From positions 575,271 through 639,270 of the forward strand of contig NZ_JALKBG010000006.1 in assembly GCF_023016155.1 (NCBI RefSeq): a stretch of DNA of 64,000 bases, in the 5' to 3' direction. The notes under the pieces are model-generated. The model did no database searches. It was not told the DNA's origin and was given only the letters and a program-made list of their open reading frames with translations. Positions within the stretch are counted from its first letter, which is position 1; every line of letters starts with the position of its first letter. This DNA is from Aliiroseovarius sp. F20344 (lineage in GTDB: Bacteria > Pseudomonadota > Alphaproteobacteria > Rhodobacterales > Rhodobacteraceae). The translations under genes and the position numbers were made by a program. Positions 34,201-42,235 of this stretch are shown here, in pieces.

Positions 34201-35222
34201 GCTCGAACTAAGGTATTAGGCACAGGGCGCGTTGCGTGAAAATCCGGGTCGCGTGTGGCTTGCGCCCAAAGCACTGACAGGATTTCCCGATATGCCGCCC
34301 ATAGGTTTGGATATGGCGGTGGGCACTGATCGACGATCTGCGCGTGGAACCGGGGCAGGGCGTGATAGGGCACTGTCGGCGAGGCGTGGTGCTCTAGATG
34401 GTAGTTCATATTCATGTAGAGAAACCTGAACACCGGGTTGATCATAACCGTGCGGCAGTTTTCACGGTGATCGCAGACATTCTCGGCAAGACCGGCATGT
34501 TGCGTCAGCCCCAACAGTTGATGTAGCCAGCCGCCATAAAACCTTGGTCCGATGACAAATAGCAAAGGCAAAACTGATTGGATTGCGAGGCACCAAACAC
34601 CGAGGATCGCCCAAAGGGCTACATAAATCCTGCTTGTTCGTACGAGGCGCACTTTGGCACGTTCGGGCACGAACTGTGATTCTTGGTTACCTAGTCCGCG
34701 AAATGCGTGGCGCATGATGCGGCGCGTTTCGGAAATTCCCGAAGGAATAAACAGAAAATCCAAGGCAATGCGCACCAGGTCCGCAGGGCGGGCGACCTGT
34801 ATTTCGGGATCGCTGCCCACAACAATGGTATGCGTGTGGTGTCGCGTGTGCGAATAGCGCCATAGATAGGCTTCTCGCAGAGTCATGAAGCTGCACAGCT
34901 GATAGAACCAGTTATTCAGCCTTTTGGTTCGAAACACAGTGCCATGTGACAGTTCATGCCACCGCGCGTCTGAAGACGAATAGATTGTGCCATAGGCGAT
35001 GAAGGCGGGAAATGCCCAATAGGTTCCAAGGCTCAGCCACGCCAGCCATCCGGAGATGCCCAGAAGGGCGATCCATAGACAAAAATTGAGCAAACCGGGC
35101 ATGTCCGTTGGTTCGCGTAAAGCGGCAAGTTCTTCTGGGGCGATTCTGGGCGACCACCACCTGATTGGACGAGGGCGACCTTCGTTTTCGTGCAGTTGAT
35201 AGTCGCGCTTACCAAACTTCAT
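34197..35222 (-). CDS. Membrane fatty-acid desaturase
   Basis: A 341-residue integral-membrane di-iron enzyme. The three histidine boxes are HELSHG (about residue 89), HTRHHTH (about 125) and NYHLEHH (about 272), plus a fourth His-rich QHAGLAENVCDHREN segment. Hydrophobic segments flank them (LNFCLWIALLGISGWLAWLSL, IYVALWAILGVWCLAIQSVLPLLFVIG). Family members introduce double bonds or hydroxylate fatty acyl chains; the exact product is open. GGAGGCGACG precedes the ATG. The promoter contains a LacI-type operator. The stop overlaps the ssrA promoter. Confidence 0.88.
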   Translation of the reverse strand: MKFGKRDYQLHENEGRPRPIRWWSPRIAPEELAALREPTDMPGLLNFCLWIALLGISGWLAWLSLGTYWAFPAFIAYGTIYSSSDARWHELSHGTVFRTKRLNNWFYQLCSFMTLREAYLWRYSHTRHHTHTIVVGSDPEIQVARPADLVRIALDFLFIPSGISETRRIMRHAFRGLGNQESQFVPERAKVRLVRTSRIYVALWAILGVWCLAIQSVLPLLFVIGPRFYGGWLHQLLGLTQHAGLAENVCDHRENCRTVMINPVFRFLYMNMNYHLEHHASPTVPYHALPRFHAQIVDQCPPPYPNLWAAYREILSVLWAQATRDPDFHATRPVPNTLVRA

Positions 35223-35246
35223 CGTCGCCTCCAGCTTGTGAAGTCA

Positions 35247-35275
35247 AGAATTGCAACCGGTTGCAAAATTGTCAA
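35247..35275 (-). promoter_or_regulatory. Desaturase promoter with LacI-type operator
   Basis: On the minus strand TTGACA (35275-35270), 17-bp spacer, AATTCT (35252-35247). The spacer contains a perfect 16-bp palindrome TTGCAACCGGTTGCAA (35251-35266), the typical LacI-family operator with central CG. Binding there would block RNA polymerase directly. Confidence 0.75.
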
Positions 35276-35300
35276 GATGTGCGTTGGTCCGAGCTTGGTA

Positions 35301-36032
35301 CTAGTGTTTTTTCGCGCTTTTTGAGATGAAACTCTTAGCAAGTTGAACCGTGTAGACCTCAAGGTCAGACAATACTTGCACTGACGCCGCTTGGTTTTGC
35401 CCCTCAATCGCGTCCGCCAACTGCGTATGCAGCCCGACAATCCGCTCCCGATCCCTCTGCGTATAGGTGATCATGTTCATCAAGGGCTGCATGGCCTCGA
35501 CCGCGCCCGCAAGTTGGTAGGACAGCACTGGATTGCCCGCGCCATCGACCAGCGCGCGGTGGAAGGCCACATCTGACGCGCAGAAGGCTTCATCCGTCAG
35601 GCCGGGTTGGCTCTGGCGGTGGATCTCGGCGCGCATGGTGGCCAGTTGATCCGGCGTGCGGCGCTGGGCAGACAGGGGCGCGCAAGAGCGTTCCAGCGCG
35701 TATCGGGCCTCGCAGGCGGTCTCAAAGTCGACGCTGTTCATGGACAGAAGCAGGGTCGAGGTGGTGATCTGCTGGTCATAGGCGTCTTCGAACGACATGC
35801 GGTTCACGAAGGCCCCGCCGGACGCGCCACGTTGGGTGCGGATCAGGTTTTGTGCGGCCAAGCGCTTCAAAGCCTCGCGAACGGTGGACCGGCCCACATC
35901 AAACTTCTCGCACAATTCCGCCTCAGACGGCAGGCGTTGATCGACGATCAGGCTGCCCCCGATGATGGCGTCACGTATGGCCTCGGCGATCTGTGCTGAC
36001 AGGTCTTTATTCTCGTCCAAATCTGTTTTCAC
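35301..36032 (-). CDS. GntR family transcriptional regulator, FadR/FCD type
   Basis: A 243-residue regulator. The N-terminal winged helix is complete: DAIIGGSLIVDQRLPSEAELCEKFDVGRSTVREALKRLAAQNLIRTQRGASGGAFV (about 20-75). The C-terminal all-helical FCD effector domain follows (ACEARYALERSCAPLSA, FHRALVDGAGNPVLS, IVGLHTQLADAI with the H ligands). It is divergent from the DUF2182-DUF1326-dmdA-acuI run and two GACAAT-type palindromes lie in between, so it likely controls that run and itself. An effector from the DMSP/acrylate pathway is plausible but not shown. Confidence 0.9.
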   Translation of the reverse strand: MKTDLDENKDLSAQIAEAIRDAIIGGSLIVDQRLPSEAELCEKFDVGRSTVREALKRLAAQNLIRTQRGASGGAFVNRMSFEDAYDQQITTSTLLLSMNSVDFETACEARYALERSCAPLSAQRRTPDQLATMRAEIHRQSQPGLTDEAFCASDVAFHRALVDGAGNPVLSYQLAGAVEAMQPLMNMITYTQRDRERIVGLHTQLADAIEGQNQAASVQVLSDLEVYTVQLAKSFISKSAKKH

Positions 36033-36059
36033 GCCGCGTCACTTCCCTAATTTGCCGTA

Positions 36060-36105
36060 ATTGTCTGACAATTCATTTGCTCGATTGGCAATTGTCAGAC
36101 ATTAT
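36060..36105. promoter_or_regulatory. Tandem GntR-type operators overlapping a promoter
   Basis: ATTGTCTGACAAT (36060-36072, perfect palindrome) and ATTGTCAGACAT (36091-36102) fit the FadR-subfamily pattern TNGTNNNACNA and are centred 31 bp apart, three helical turns. A promoter for the plus-strand genes, TTGCTC (36077-36082), 17-bp spacer, CATTAT (36100-36105), overlaps the second site. Confidence 0.75.
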
Positions 36106-36133
36106 CAATCTCGACTCGCAAGATGGAGGCAAC

Positions 36134-36913
36134 ATGTCGGTCACGTCAAGGATCAGAACGATGGGCGCGCCACATTGGCTGGCGTTGTTTGCTCTGATCC
36201 TTGTGGGATGGGTGCTTCTTTATGCGATGGCACTGCCGCCTGATGCGTTGGAGCTTTCGCGCATCTATGGCGCGGACTTCTGGCGGTCGCTCTGCGTGGT
36301 AGAGCCTGACAAGGCTGGCTTCGTGGGCCTGTTTGCCATGTGGGCGGTTATGTCTGCTGCCATGATGGCCCCAACTGCGCTGCCGACCTTTGCCACCTAT
36401 GACGACCTGATCGCCTCGGGTGCCGGAAGCAAGCGGGGGTTCTTGGAACTGATTGCAGGCTATCTGGTCATCTGGCTGGGCTTTGCAGCCATCGCAGCCG
36501 CAGGGCAGCTTGTGCTGTTCCGGGTGGGACTGTTGTCGCCGCTTGGCCAAAGCGTCTCGCCTTGGCTGACGGGCGCGCTGTTGATCGGGGCAGGGGCGTA
36601 TCAATTCTCAAGCCTCAAAGACAGTTGCCTCAGCCAATGTCGCCAGCCAATGGCTTTCTTCATGCAATACTGGCGCGAGACCAGATGGAACGATGCAGCT
36701 CTTGGCCTGCGTTTAGGGGCAATCTGCCTTGGTTGCTGTTGGGCGCTGATGCTTTTGGGCTTCGTGGGCGGGGTAATGAACCTCGCCTTCATGGGGCTCG
36801 CCACTCTTATCATGATTTTTGAAAAACTGCCCGATCTCGGCCGCTATCTGACCCGCCCCTTGGGCTGGGCGCTGATCGCGGGCGGGATCGTGGCGCTTGT
36901 CCAGGGAGGATAA
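36134..36913 (+). CDS. DUF2182 membrane protein
   Basis: A 259-residue inner-membrane protein with about six hydrophobic segments. The family signature is GLFAMWAVMSAAMMAPTALP (MWxxMxxAMMxP, about 77-96), and a Cys-rich LKDSCLSQCRQP loop plus AICLGCCWALMLLGFVGG follow, suggesting metal binding. Function is not established. ATG 36134 with GGAGG five bases upstream is chosen rather than the much longer frame. It is followed after one base by the DUF1326 gene; this pair recurs in many genomes. Confidence 0.87.
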   Translation: MSVTSRIRTMGAPHWLALFALILVGWVLLYAMALPPDALELSRIYGADFWRSLCVVEPDKAGFVGLFAMWAVMSAAMMAPTALPTFATYDDLIASGAGSKRGFLELIAGYLVIWLGFAAIAAAGQLVLFRVGLLSPLGQSVSPWLTGALLIGAGAYQFSSLKDSCLSQCRQPMAFFMQYWRETRWNDAALGLRLGAICLGCCWALMLLGFVGGVMNLAFMGLATLIMIFEKLPDLGRYLTRPLGWALIAGGIVALVQGG

Positions 36914-36914
36914 C

Positions 36915-37547
36915 ATGGACGGATCGCAAATTGGCACGGTCGAATGGACCATCAAAGGGGAACTGATCCTCAACTGTAACTGCACGGTGTTCTGCCCTTG
37001 CGTGGTCAGTCTTGGGGATCACCCGCCGACCGAAGGGTACTGCATGGGTTGGGCCGGCATCCGCATTGACAGCGGTCAGTATGGTGATGTGGATCTTGCG
37101 GGCCTGAACGTAGGCCTTCTGCTGGAAATTCCGGGCCGTATGGCGCGGGGCAACTGGAAAGCAGCCGCCTATATCGATGACCGTGCTTCGGACGAGGCAT
37201 TTGAGGCGTTGTGCCACATCTTCACGGGCGCTGCAAAAGGCACCACGGGCCTGTTCAAAATGCTGGTCAGCGAGTTCCTTGGCGCCGAACGCGCACCCGT
37301 GTCGTTCGAAACCGAAGGCAACACCCGTCGTCTGATCGTCGGTAAAGCCATTCGCGGTTCGATCACTCCGGTGCCGGGCAAAGGCGGGGCCGAGCAGGTG
37401 ATCACCAACACCAATTACTGGATGGGGCCGGACATCACCGTCGCCAAGGCCGACGAGGCCCGCGTACGCGCCTTTGGTCGCGTCTGGGATTTCGACGGCA
37501 AATCCGCTGAAATCTGCCAGATCGATTGGAAAGGCCCCGGTCGCTAA
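36915..37547 (+). CDS. DUF1326 family protein
   Basis: A 210-residue soluble protein with a strikingly Cys-rich N-terminal motif, LNCNCTVFCPCVVS (CxCxxxCxC, about residues 20-30), likely a metal or cluster site. Function unknown. GGGAGGA lies just before ATG 36915, one base after the DUF2182 stop. Pairing with a DUF2182 membrane protein suggests a joint metal-related role (inference). The dmdA gene follows after 32 bases. Confidence 0.87.
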   Translation: MDGSQIGTVEWTIKGELILNCNCTVFCPCVVSLGDHPPTEGYCMGWAGIRIDSGQYGDVDLAGLNVGLLLEIPGRMARGNWKAAAYIDDRASDEAFEALCHIFTGAAKGTTGLFKMLVSEFLGAERAPVSFETEGNTRRLIVGKAIRGSITPVPGKGGAEQVITNTNYWMGPDITVAKADEARVRAFGRVWDFDGKSAEICQIDWKGPGR

Positions 37548-37579
37548 CGCGGCCGGAGGACCCCACGGGAGCGCGACCC

Positions 37580-38680
37580 ATGGCTATGATCTCACCATCC
37601 CGCCGTTTGCGGCGTACCCCATTCTCAGACGGCGTCGAAGCCGCTGGGGTTAAGGGCTACACGGTTTACAACCACATGCTGCTGCCGACCGTCTTTCGGT
37701 CGGTGGAAGAAGATTATGCTCATCTGAAGCGGGCCGTGCAGGTCTGGGATGTGTCTTGCGAACGTCAAGTCGAGGTGCGCGGACCAGATGCCGCCCGCCT
37801 GATCCAGATGCTCACCCCGCGTGATCTGTCAAAGATGCAGGACGGGCAGTGTTTCTATGTTCCCATGGTCGATGAGACCGGGGGGATGCTGAACGACCCG
37901 GTAGCTGTGAAACTGGACGAGGACCGGTTCTGGATCTCGATCGCGGACAGTGACCTGCTGTTTTGGGTGAAGGGACTGGCTTATGGGTTCCGGCTGGACG
38001 TTCTGGTTGATGAACCGGACGTCTCGCCCTTGGCCATTCAGGGGCCGTTATCGGATGAGCTGGCGGCGGCAGTCTTTGGCGACGCAGTGCGTGACATACG
38101 GTTCTTCCGGTATAAGCGGCTGAAGTTTCAGGGTCGCGATCTTGTGGTCGCGCGTTCAGGCTACTCCAAACAGGGTGGGTTCGAGATCTATGTCGAGGGG
38201 GCGGACATCGCGATGCCCCTGTGGAACGCGCTGATGGAAGCGGGCAAGCGTATGGACGTCTATGCGGGTTGTCCCAATGGGATTGAACGCGTCGAAGGCG
38301 GGCTTTTGTCTTACGGCAACGATATGACCCGCGAAAACACCCCGCACGAAGCCGGGTTGGGGCGGTTCTGTTCGACCGAAAGCGCGCTGGGCTGTGTGGG
38401 GCGTGATGCTCTGTTACGCGTGGCCAAGGAAGGCCCCGTTCAGCAAGTGCGCGCGATCGAGATACTGGGTGGCGTGCCACCCTGCGACCGGGCTTGGCCG
38501 CTTATGGATGGGGATCGGCAGGTGGGGCAGGTGACCTCGGCCGCCAATTCACCTGACTTTAACACCGGTGTCGGCATCGGCATGGTGCGCATGACCCATT
38601 GGGACACGGGTACCGAGCTTGATGTGATGACGCCTGACGGACCGCGTGCTGCGACCGTCTATGACACTTTCTGGATTTGA
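37580..38680 (+). CDS. dmdA: Dimethylsulfoniopropionate demethylase DmdA (GcvT-like)
   Basis: DmdA moves a methyl group from DMSP to tetrahydrofolate, giving methylmercaptopropionate. The 366-residue protein is a GcvT-fold enzyme with the DmdA-type N-terminus (SRRLRRTPFSDGVEAAGVKGYTVYNHM) and the conserved blocks VWDVSCERQVEVRGPDAARL, DETGGMLNDPVAVKL, FFRYKRL, YSKQGGFEIYVEG and IERVEGGLLSYGNDMTRENTP. It is followed at 10 bases by acuI, the classical roseobacter dmdA-acuI pair, which separates it from plain aminomethyltransferases. ATG 37580 gives the family start. Assignment rests on family resemblance plus context. Confidence 0.88.
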   Translation: MAMISPSRRLRRTPFSDGVEAAGVKGYTVYNHMLLPTVFRSVEEDYAHLKRAVQVWDVSCERQVEVRGPDAARLIQMLTPRDLSKMQDGQCFYVPMVDETGGMLNDPVAVKLDEDRFWISIADSDLLFWVKGLAYGFRLDVLVDEPDVSPLAIQGPLSDELAAAVFGDAVRDIRFFRYKRLKFQGRDLVVARSGYSKQGGFEIYVEGADIAMPLWNALMEAGKRMDVYAGCPNGIERVEGGLLSYGNDMTRENTPHEAGLGRFCSTESALGCVGRDALLRVAKEGPVQQVRAIEILGGVPPCDRAWPLMDGDRQVGQVTSAANSPDFNTGVGIGMVRMTHWDTGTELDVMTPDGPRAATVYDTFWI

Positions 38681-38690
38681 GGAGACGACA

Positions 38691-39683
38691 ATGTTCAAAG
38701 CATTGATGATGGAGCAAAACGACGAAGGGTTGGCATCCGCGTCGATCAAGGAAATCGATACCGATGCGCTGCCCGAGGGCAATGTGACCGTCGCCGTGGA
38801 ATACTCCACCGTAAACTACAAAGACGGGCTGTGCCTGTCTGCCAAAGGCGGAGGACTTGTGCGCAACTATCCCCATGTTCCGGGCATCGATTATGCAGGC
38901 ACGGTCGAGGCGTCGGATGACGATCGATACAAGCCCGGCGACAAGGTCGTGCTGACCGGCTGGCGCGTGGGCGAGGTGTCTTGGGGTGGCTATGCCCAGA
39001 AGGCACGTATCTCGGCGGACAAGCTGGTACCGCTGCCCGACGGTCTGACCACCCGTCAGGCGATGGCTGTGGGGACTGCGGGCTTCACCTCGATGTTGGC
39101 TGTCATGGCTCTGGAAGATCATGGACTGAAACCGGGGCAGGGACCGGTGCTGGTCACCGGGGCTGCGGGTGGTGTTGGGTCGGTCGCGACCGCAATTCTG
39201 GCCAATCTGGGCTACGAGGTTGCAGGGGTGACAGGACGTCCGGATCAAGCGGATTACCTGAAGTCCTTGGGTGCGACCACCATCGTGGCACGTGAAGAGC
39301 TGAACGAAACCACCAAACGTCCGCTTGAAGCGGAAACTTGGGCCGGTTGCGTGGATGCCGTAGGTGGCGACATGTTGGCGCGTGTTCTGGGACAGATGAA
39401 ATATGGCGCGTCCGTATCAGCCGTGGGGCTGGCGGGCGGCGCTGGGCTGCCTGCAACGGTCATTCCATTCCTTCTGCGTGGTGTGAACCTTCTGGGTATT
39501 GATTCCGTCATGCAGCCTTACGACAACCGCGTGCGGGCGTGGCAACGCATTGCCAAGGATCTGCCGATGGACAAGCTAGAAGCCATGATCACCCCTGCGA
39601 CACTGCAAGACCTTCCCGGACTGGGGGCAGATATCCTAAAAGGGGGTGTCAAAGGTCGTGTTGTGGTGGATGTAAATGCCTAA
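38691..39683 (+). CDS. acuI: Acrylyl-CoA reductase AcuI (MDR family)
   Basis: AcuI reduces acryloyl-CoA to propionyl-CoA with NADPH, clearing a toxic product of DMSP breakdown. The 330-residue medium-chain reductase lacks zinc-site cysteines and starts KALMMEQNDEGLASASIKEID; VEYSTVNYKDGL, HVPGIDYAGTVE, the nucleotide loop VLVTGAAGGVGSVA and SVSAVGLAGGAGLPATVIPFLLRGVNLLGIDS match YhdH/AcuI. GAGGAGA precedes ATG 38691. Its 3' end overlaps the CdiI-like gene by eight bases. Confidence 0.93.
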   Translation: MFKALMMEQNDEGLASASIKEIDTDALPEGNVTVAVEYSTVNYKDGLCLSAKGGGLVRNYPHVPGIDYAGTVEASDDDRYKPGDKVVLTGWRVGEVSWGGYAQKARISADKLVPLPDGLTTRQAMAVGTAGFTSMLAVMALEDHGLKPGQGPVLVTGAAGGVGSVATAILANLGYEVAGVTGRPDQADYLKSLGATTIVAREELNETTKRPLEAETWAGCVDAVGGDMLARVLGQMKYGASVSAVGLAGGAGLPATVIPFLLRGVNLLGIDSVMQPYDNRVRAWQRIAKDLPMDKLEAMITPATLQDLPGLGADILKGGVKGRVVVDVNA

Positions 39684-40020
39684 ACAAGATGAGGGGCGCC
39701 TGATCGCGTCCCTCGCCAACAAAACGCTGGAAGAGATTGACGGGCAGCACTGGGGAACGCCTTGCTGCGCGTCCTACATCGAGGCGACATGCGCCTCGCT
39801 GCGCAAGAAACCCCTTGGACAATTCACCACCGAAGACCTGCGCATCATGATCGCGCAGGATATCGGAGCAGAAGTGCTGAAGCCCTTCGCATTGGAAGTT
39901 CTGAGACAAGACCCACTCGCCGAGGGAGATTACTACCCCGGGGACCTTCTGGAAGCCGCTACCAAACACTGGCCCGATGACGAGTTCCTTGCGGCTTTGG
40001 CTGCACGCCACGGCAAGTAA
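39676..40020 (+). CDS. CdiI-like contact-dependent inhibition immunity protein (orphan)
   Basis: A 114-residue protein matching the CdiI_2 immunity family pattern: SLANKTLEEIDGQHWG, SYIEATCASLRKKPLGQFTTEDLRIMIAQDIG and VLRQDPLAEGDYYPGDLLEAATKHWPDDEF. Such proteins bind and neutralise a toxin delivered by CdiA, yet no cdiA/cdiB or toxin gene is nearby. It overlaps acuI by eight bases and ends at a terminator, so it is the last gene of the DMSP operon. Either an orphan immunity gene or a domesticated member with another job. Confidence 0.7.
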   Translation: MPKQDEGRLIASLANKTLEEIDGQHWGTPCCASYIEATCASLRKKPLGQFTTEDLRIMIAQDIGAEVLKPFALEVLRQDPLAEGDYYPGDLLEAATKHWPDDEFLAALAARHGK

Positions 40021-40027
40021 GTAAAGT

Positions 40028-40058
40028 GGCTCGAGCCGCGTGGGCTCGAGCCGTTTCA
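40028..40058 (+). terminator. Terminator of the dmdA-acuI operon
   Basis: GGCTCGAGCC occurs twice (40028-40037 and 40043-40052). The unit is itself palindromic, so the two copies also pair as a 10-bp hairpin with a five-base loop, followed by GTTTC. It lies between convergent genes. Confidence 0.7.
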
Positions 40059-40073
40059 ATCGCCAGCTTCGCT

Positions 40074-40556
40074 TTAGCCAGCTTTGACTTCGACTTTGCG
40101 AGTTTTCTTCTGCTTGTCCGCCGGTTTTGGAACCGTGACCGTCAGAACGCCATTTTTGACATCGGCAACCACCTTGTCAGGATCGATATCGAACGGAAGC
40201 CGAGTGCTGCGCATGAACGAACCGGCACTTCTTTCAATGCGATGGAATGTTCGGCCATCCTCTTCGCCCTTTTCATCCTTCTCGGACTTTTTCTCGCCTT
40301 TAATAGTGATGCTGTCGCCGGTGATTTCAACGTCGACATCGCTCATCTCGATCCCGGGAAGCTCGGCGGTGATGCATATCTCGCTGTCCGTTTCGCTGAC
40401 ATTTGTACGTATGGCGAAATTGCCACCACGCACCGGGATGCCGCTGTCGAAATCTTCAAACAACGTATCGACCTGTTTGCGAAGTGCATGAAACGGGCTG
40501 TCTTCGTTTTCGCCCCAATCGCCCCACATTTTGGGAAGCCATTCACGTTGGGTCAT
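40074..40556 (-). CDS. Small heat-shock protein Hsp20 (alpha-crystallin domain)
   Basis: A 160-residue ATP-independent holdase. The alpha-crystallin domain runs from about residue 48 (IRTNVSETDSEICITAELPGIEMSDVDVEIT) to GVLTVTVPKP, with the RSTRLPFDID loop and an AxLPGxE-type motif. GGAGG precedes the ATG. The upstream region carries a perfect Fnr-type box and a matching -10 element, so it may be induced at low oxygen rather than, or besides, by heat. Confidence 0.92.
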   Translation of the reverse strand: MTQREWLPKMWGDWGENEDSPFHALRKQVDTLFEDFDSGIPVRGGNFAIRTNVSETDSEICITAELPGIEMSDVDVEITGDSITIKGEKKSEKDEKGEEDGRTFHRIERSAGSFMRSTRLPFDIDPDKVVADVKNGVLTVTVPKPADKQKKTRKVEVKAG

Positions 40557-40594
40557 CGTTTCCTCCTTTGAAGCAGTTGTTGTTAACGGTGAAT

Positions 40595-40636
40595 ATTATG
40601 CGCATGTCCCGGCCTGTTTCTTTGACGCGCGTCAAA
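40595..40636 (-). promoter_or_regulatory. Fnr-type box and promoter of the Hsp20 gene
   Basis: TTTGACGCGCGTCAAA (40621-40636) is a perfect 16-bp palindrome of the Crp/Fnr pattern TTGAY-N4-RTCAA. On the minus strand CATAAT (40600-40595) is a good -10; with a start near 40588 the box is centred at about -40.5, the place for class II activation by Fnr/FnrL-type regulators. Confidence 0.7.
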
Positions 40637-40831
40637 CCCAGGGACACTAACGGCAAACTCAGACGACAGGGCTTGACGGCTCTTGTGCGTGCCGCTAGCC
40701 CGAAGAGGTCCCACTGTGGTGCGGACTGCCCGCGAGATCGAAAACTCGTTGGGCTGGCTGGAAGACCTGCCAGATCGAGGGTGCCCGATCTGACGGGCGC
40801 ACTCCCAAAGACTGAAAGAAGGAGCCTTCTC

Positions 40832-42058
40832 ATGGCTGAACTGGATATCAATTGGGTACGGGCACAGTTTCCCGCGTTTTCCGAGCCATCATTACAGGGG
40901 CAAGCGTTTTTCGAGAACGCCGGCGGGTCCTACACCTGTAAACCAGTGATCGACCGGCTCACGCGTTATTACACGCAGCGCAAAGTACAGCCGTACGGGC
41001 CTTATGAGGCCTCGCGTCTGGCAGGCGAAGAAATGGACGAAGCGCGTGCGCGCCTGGCGGCCATGATGGGCGTAGCGACGGATGAGCTGAGCTTTGGTCC
41101 CTCGACCACGCAGAACACTTATGTTCTGGCGCAAGCTTTCCGTCAGTACCTGTCACAGGGCGATGCGATTGTCGTGACCAATCAAGATCACGAAGCAAAT
41201 TCCGGCCCATGGCGGCGGCTTGCAGATGAAGGGTTCGAGGTTCGCGAATGGCAGATTGATCCCGACACGGGCCATCTGGACCCGGCGGATCTGGACACGC
41301 TTTTGGGCGACGGAAAGGTCAAGCTTGTCTGCTTCCCTCATTGCTCTAACGTGGTGGGCGAGATAAATGACGTTGCTGTAATCTGCGCCAAAGCTCGGTC
41401 CGCGGGGGCCTATACCTGCGTAGATGGGGTCAGCTACGCCCCACATGGATTTGTGAATGTCGATGCCTTAGGCGCTGATATTTATATGTTTTCTGCTTAC
41501 AAAACCTATGGACCGCATCAGGGGGTCATGGTGATCCGTCGCGCGCTGGGCGACGCGCTGCCCAATCAGGGGCACTATTTCAACGCGGGAAGCCTTTACA
41601 AACGCTTTACGCCAGCGGGACCGGATCATGCTCAGATCGCGGCTTCGGCTGGGATGGCGGATTACATGGAGGCGCTGGCTGGTCACCACGGGATCACTGG
41701 CGATGCGGCTCAGCTGGCAGCCGGTGCGCATGACTTGATGCGTGCGCACGAGGTCAATCTTTTGCAGCCATTGCTGGATTATGTAGCTGCCAAGAACTCG
41801 GTCCGTCTGCTTGGACCGGATCAAGCTGCGCAAAGGGCGCCGACCGTGGCGTTGGTCTCTGAACACACTGGGGGGGATCTGGCCCAAAAGCTGGCCCCAA
41901 TGGGGATTATGTCGGGTGGGGGCGACTTCTATGCCGTACGTGCGCTTGAGGCGCAGGGTATTGATCCAAACCATGGCGTGCTGCGTGTCAGCTTTACCCA
42001 CTATACCTCGGCCGATGAGGTCACAAAGCTGATGGAAGCGCTGGATCAGGTGCTCTGA
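40832..42058 (+). CDS. Class V aminotransferase / cysteine-desulfurase-like protein
   Basis: A 408-residue PLP enzyme of fold type I. The PLP lysine is in IYMFSAYKTYGPHQGVM (about 216-232), with SFGPSTTQNTYVLAQAF as the phosphate-binding region and YTCVDGVSYAPHGFVNVDALGAD carrying the pyridine-ring Asp. The chain resembles the CsdA/SufS and isopenicillin-epimerase group but without the typical Cys loop of desulfurases, so the substrate is open. AGAAGGAG precedes ATG 40832. A terminator follows at 42083. Confidence 0.85.
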   Translation: MAELDINWVRAQFPAFSEPSLQGQAFFENAGGSYTCKPVIDRLTRYYTQRKVQPYGPYEASRLAGEEMDEARARLAAMMGVATDELSFGPSTTQNTYVLAQAFRQYLSQGDAIVVTNQDHEANSGPWRRLADEGFEVREWQIDPDTGHLDPADLDTLLGDGKVKLVCFPHCSNVVGEINDVAVICAKARSAGAYTCVDGVSYAPHGFVNVDALGADIYMFSAYKTYGPHQGVMVIRRALGDALPNQGHYFNAGSLYKRFTPAGPDHAQIAASAGMADYMEALAGHHGITGDAAQLAAGAHDLMRAHEVNLLQPLLDYVAAKNSVRLLGPDQAAQRAPTVALVSEHTGGDLAQKLAPMGIMSGGGDFYAVRALEAQGIDPNHGVLRVSFTHYTSADEVTKLMEALDQVL

Positions 42059-42082
42059 TCCCTTTATTGCGACAACAATGCC

Positions 42083-42118
42083 GCAGCGGCGAGACAAGGC
42101 TTTCGCCGCTGCTTTTCA
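42083..42118 (+). terminator. Intrinsic terminator after the class V aminotransferase gene
   Basis: GCAGCGGCGA pairs with TCGCCGCTGC (10-bp stem, about 10-nt loop) and is followed by TTTTC. It begins 25 bases after the stop codon. Confidence 0.85.
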
Positions 42119-42235
42119 TCCGGCAATACTGCACCTGCAAAGCAGTTTTCCGCATCTGCATAGCAGCTACCTTGCCAGCGCGGCCTAGCTCGACATAGCC
42201 TTTCACCAGATATGAACGTGTTTCTGGGGGGAGAC

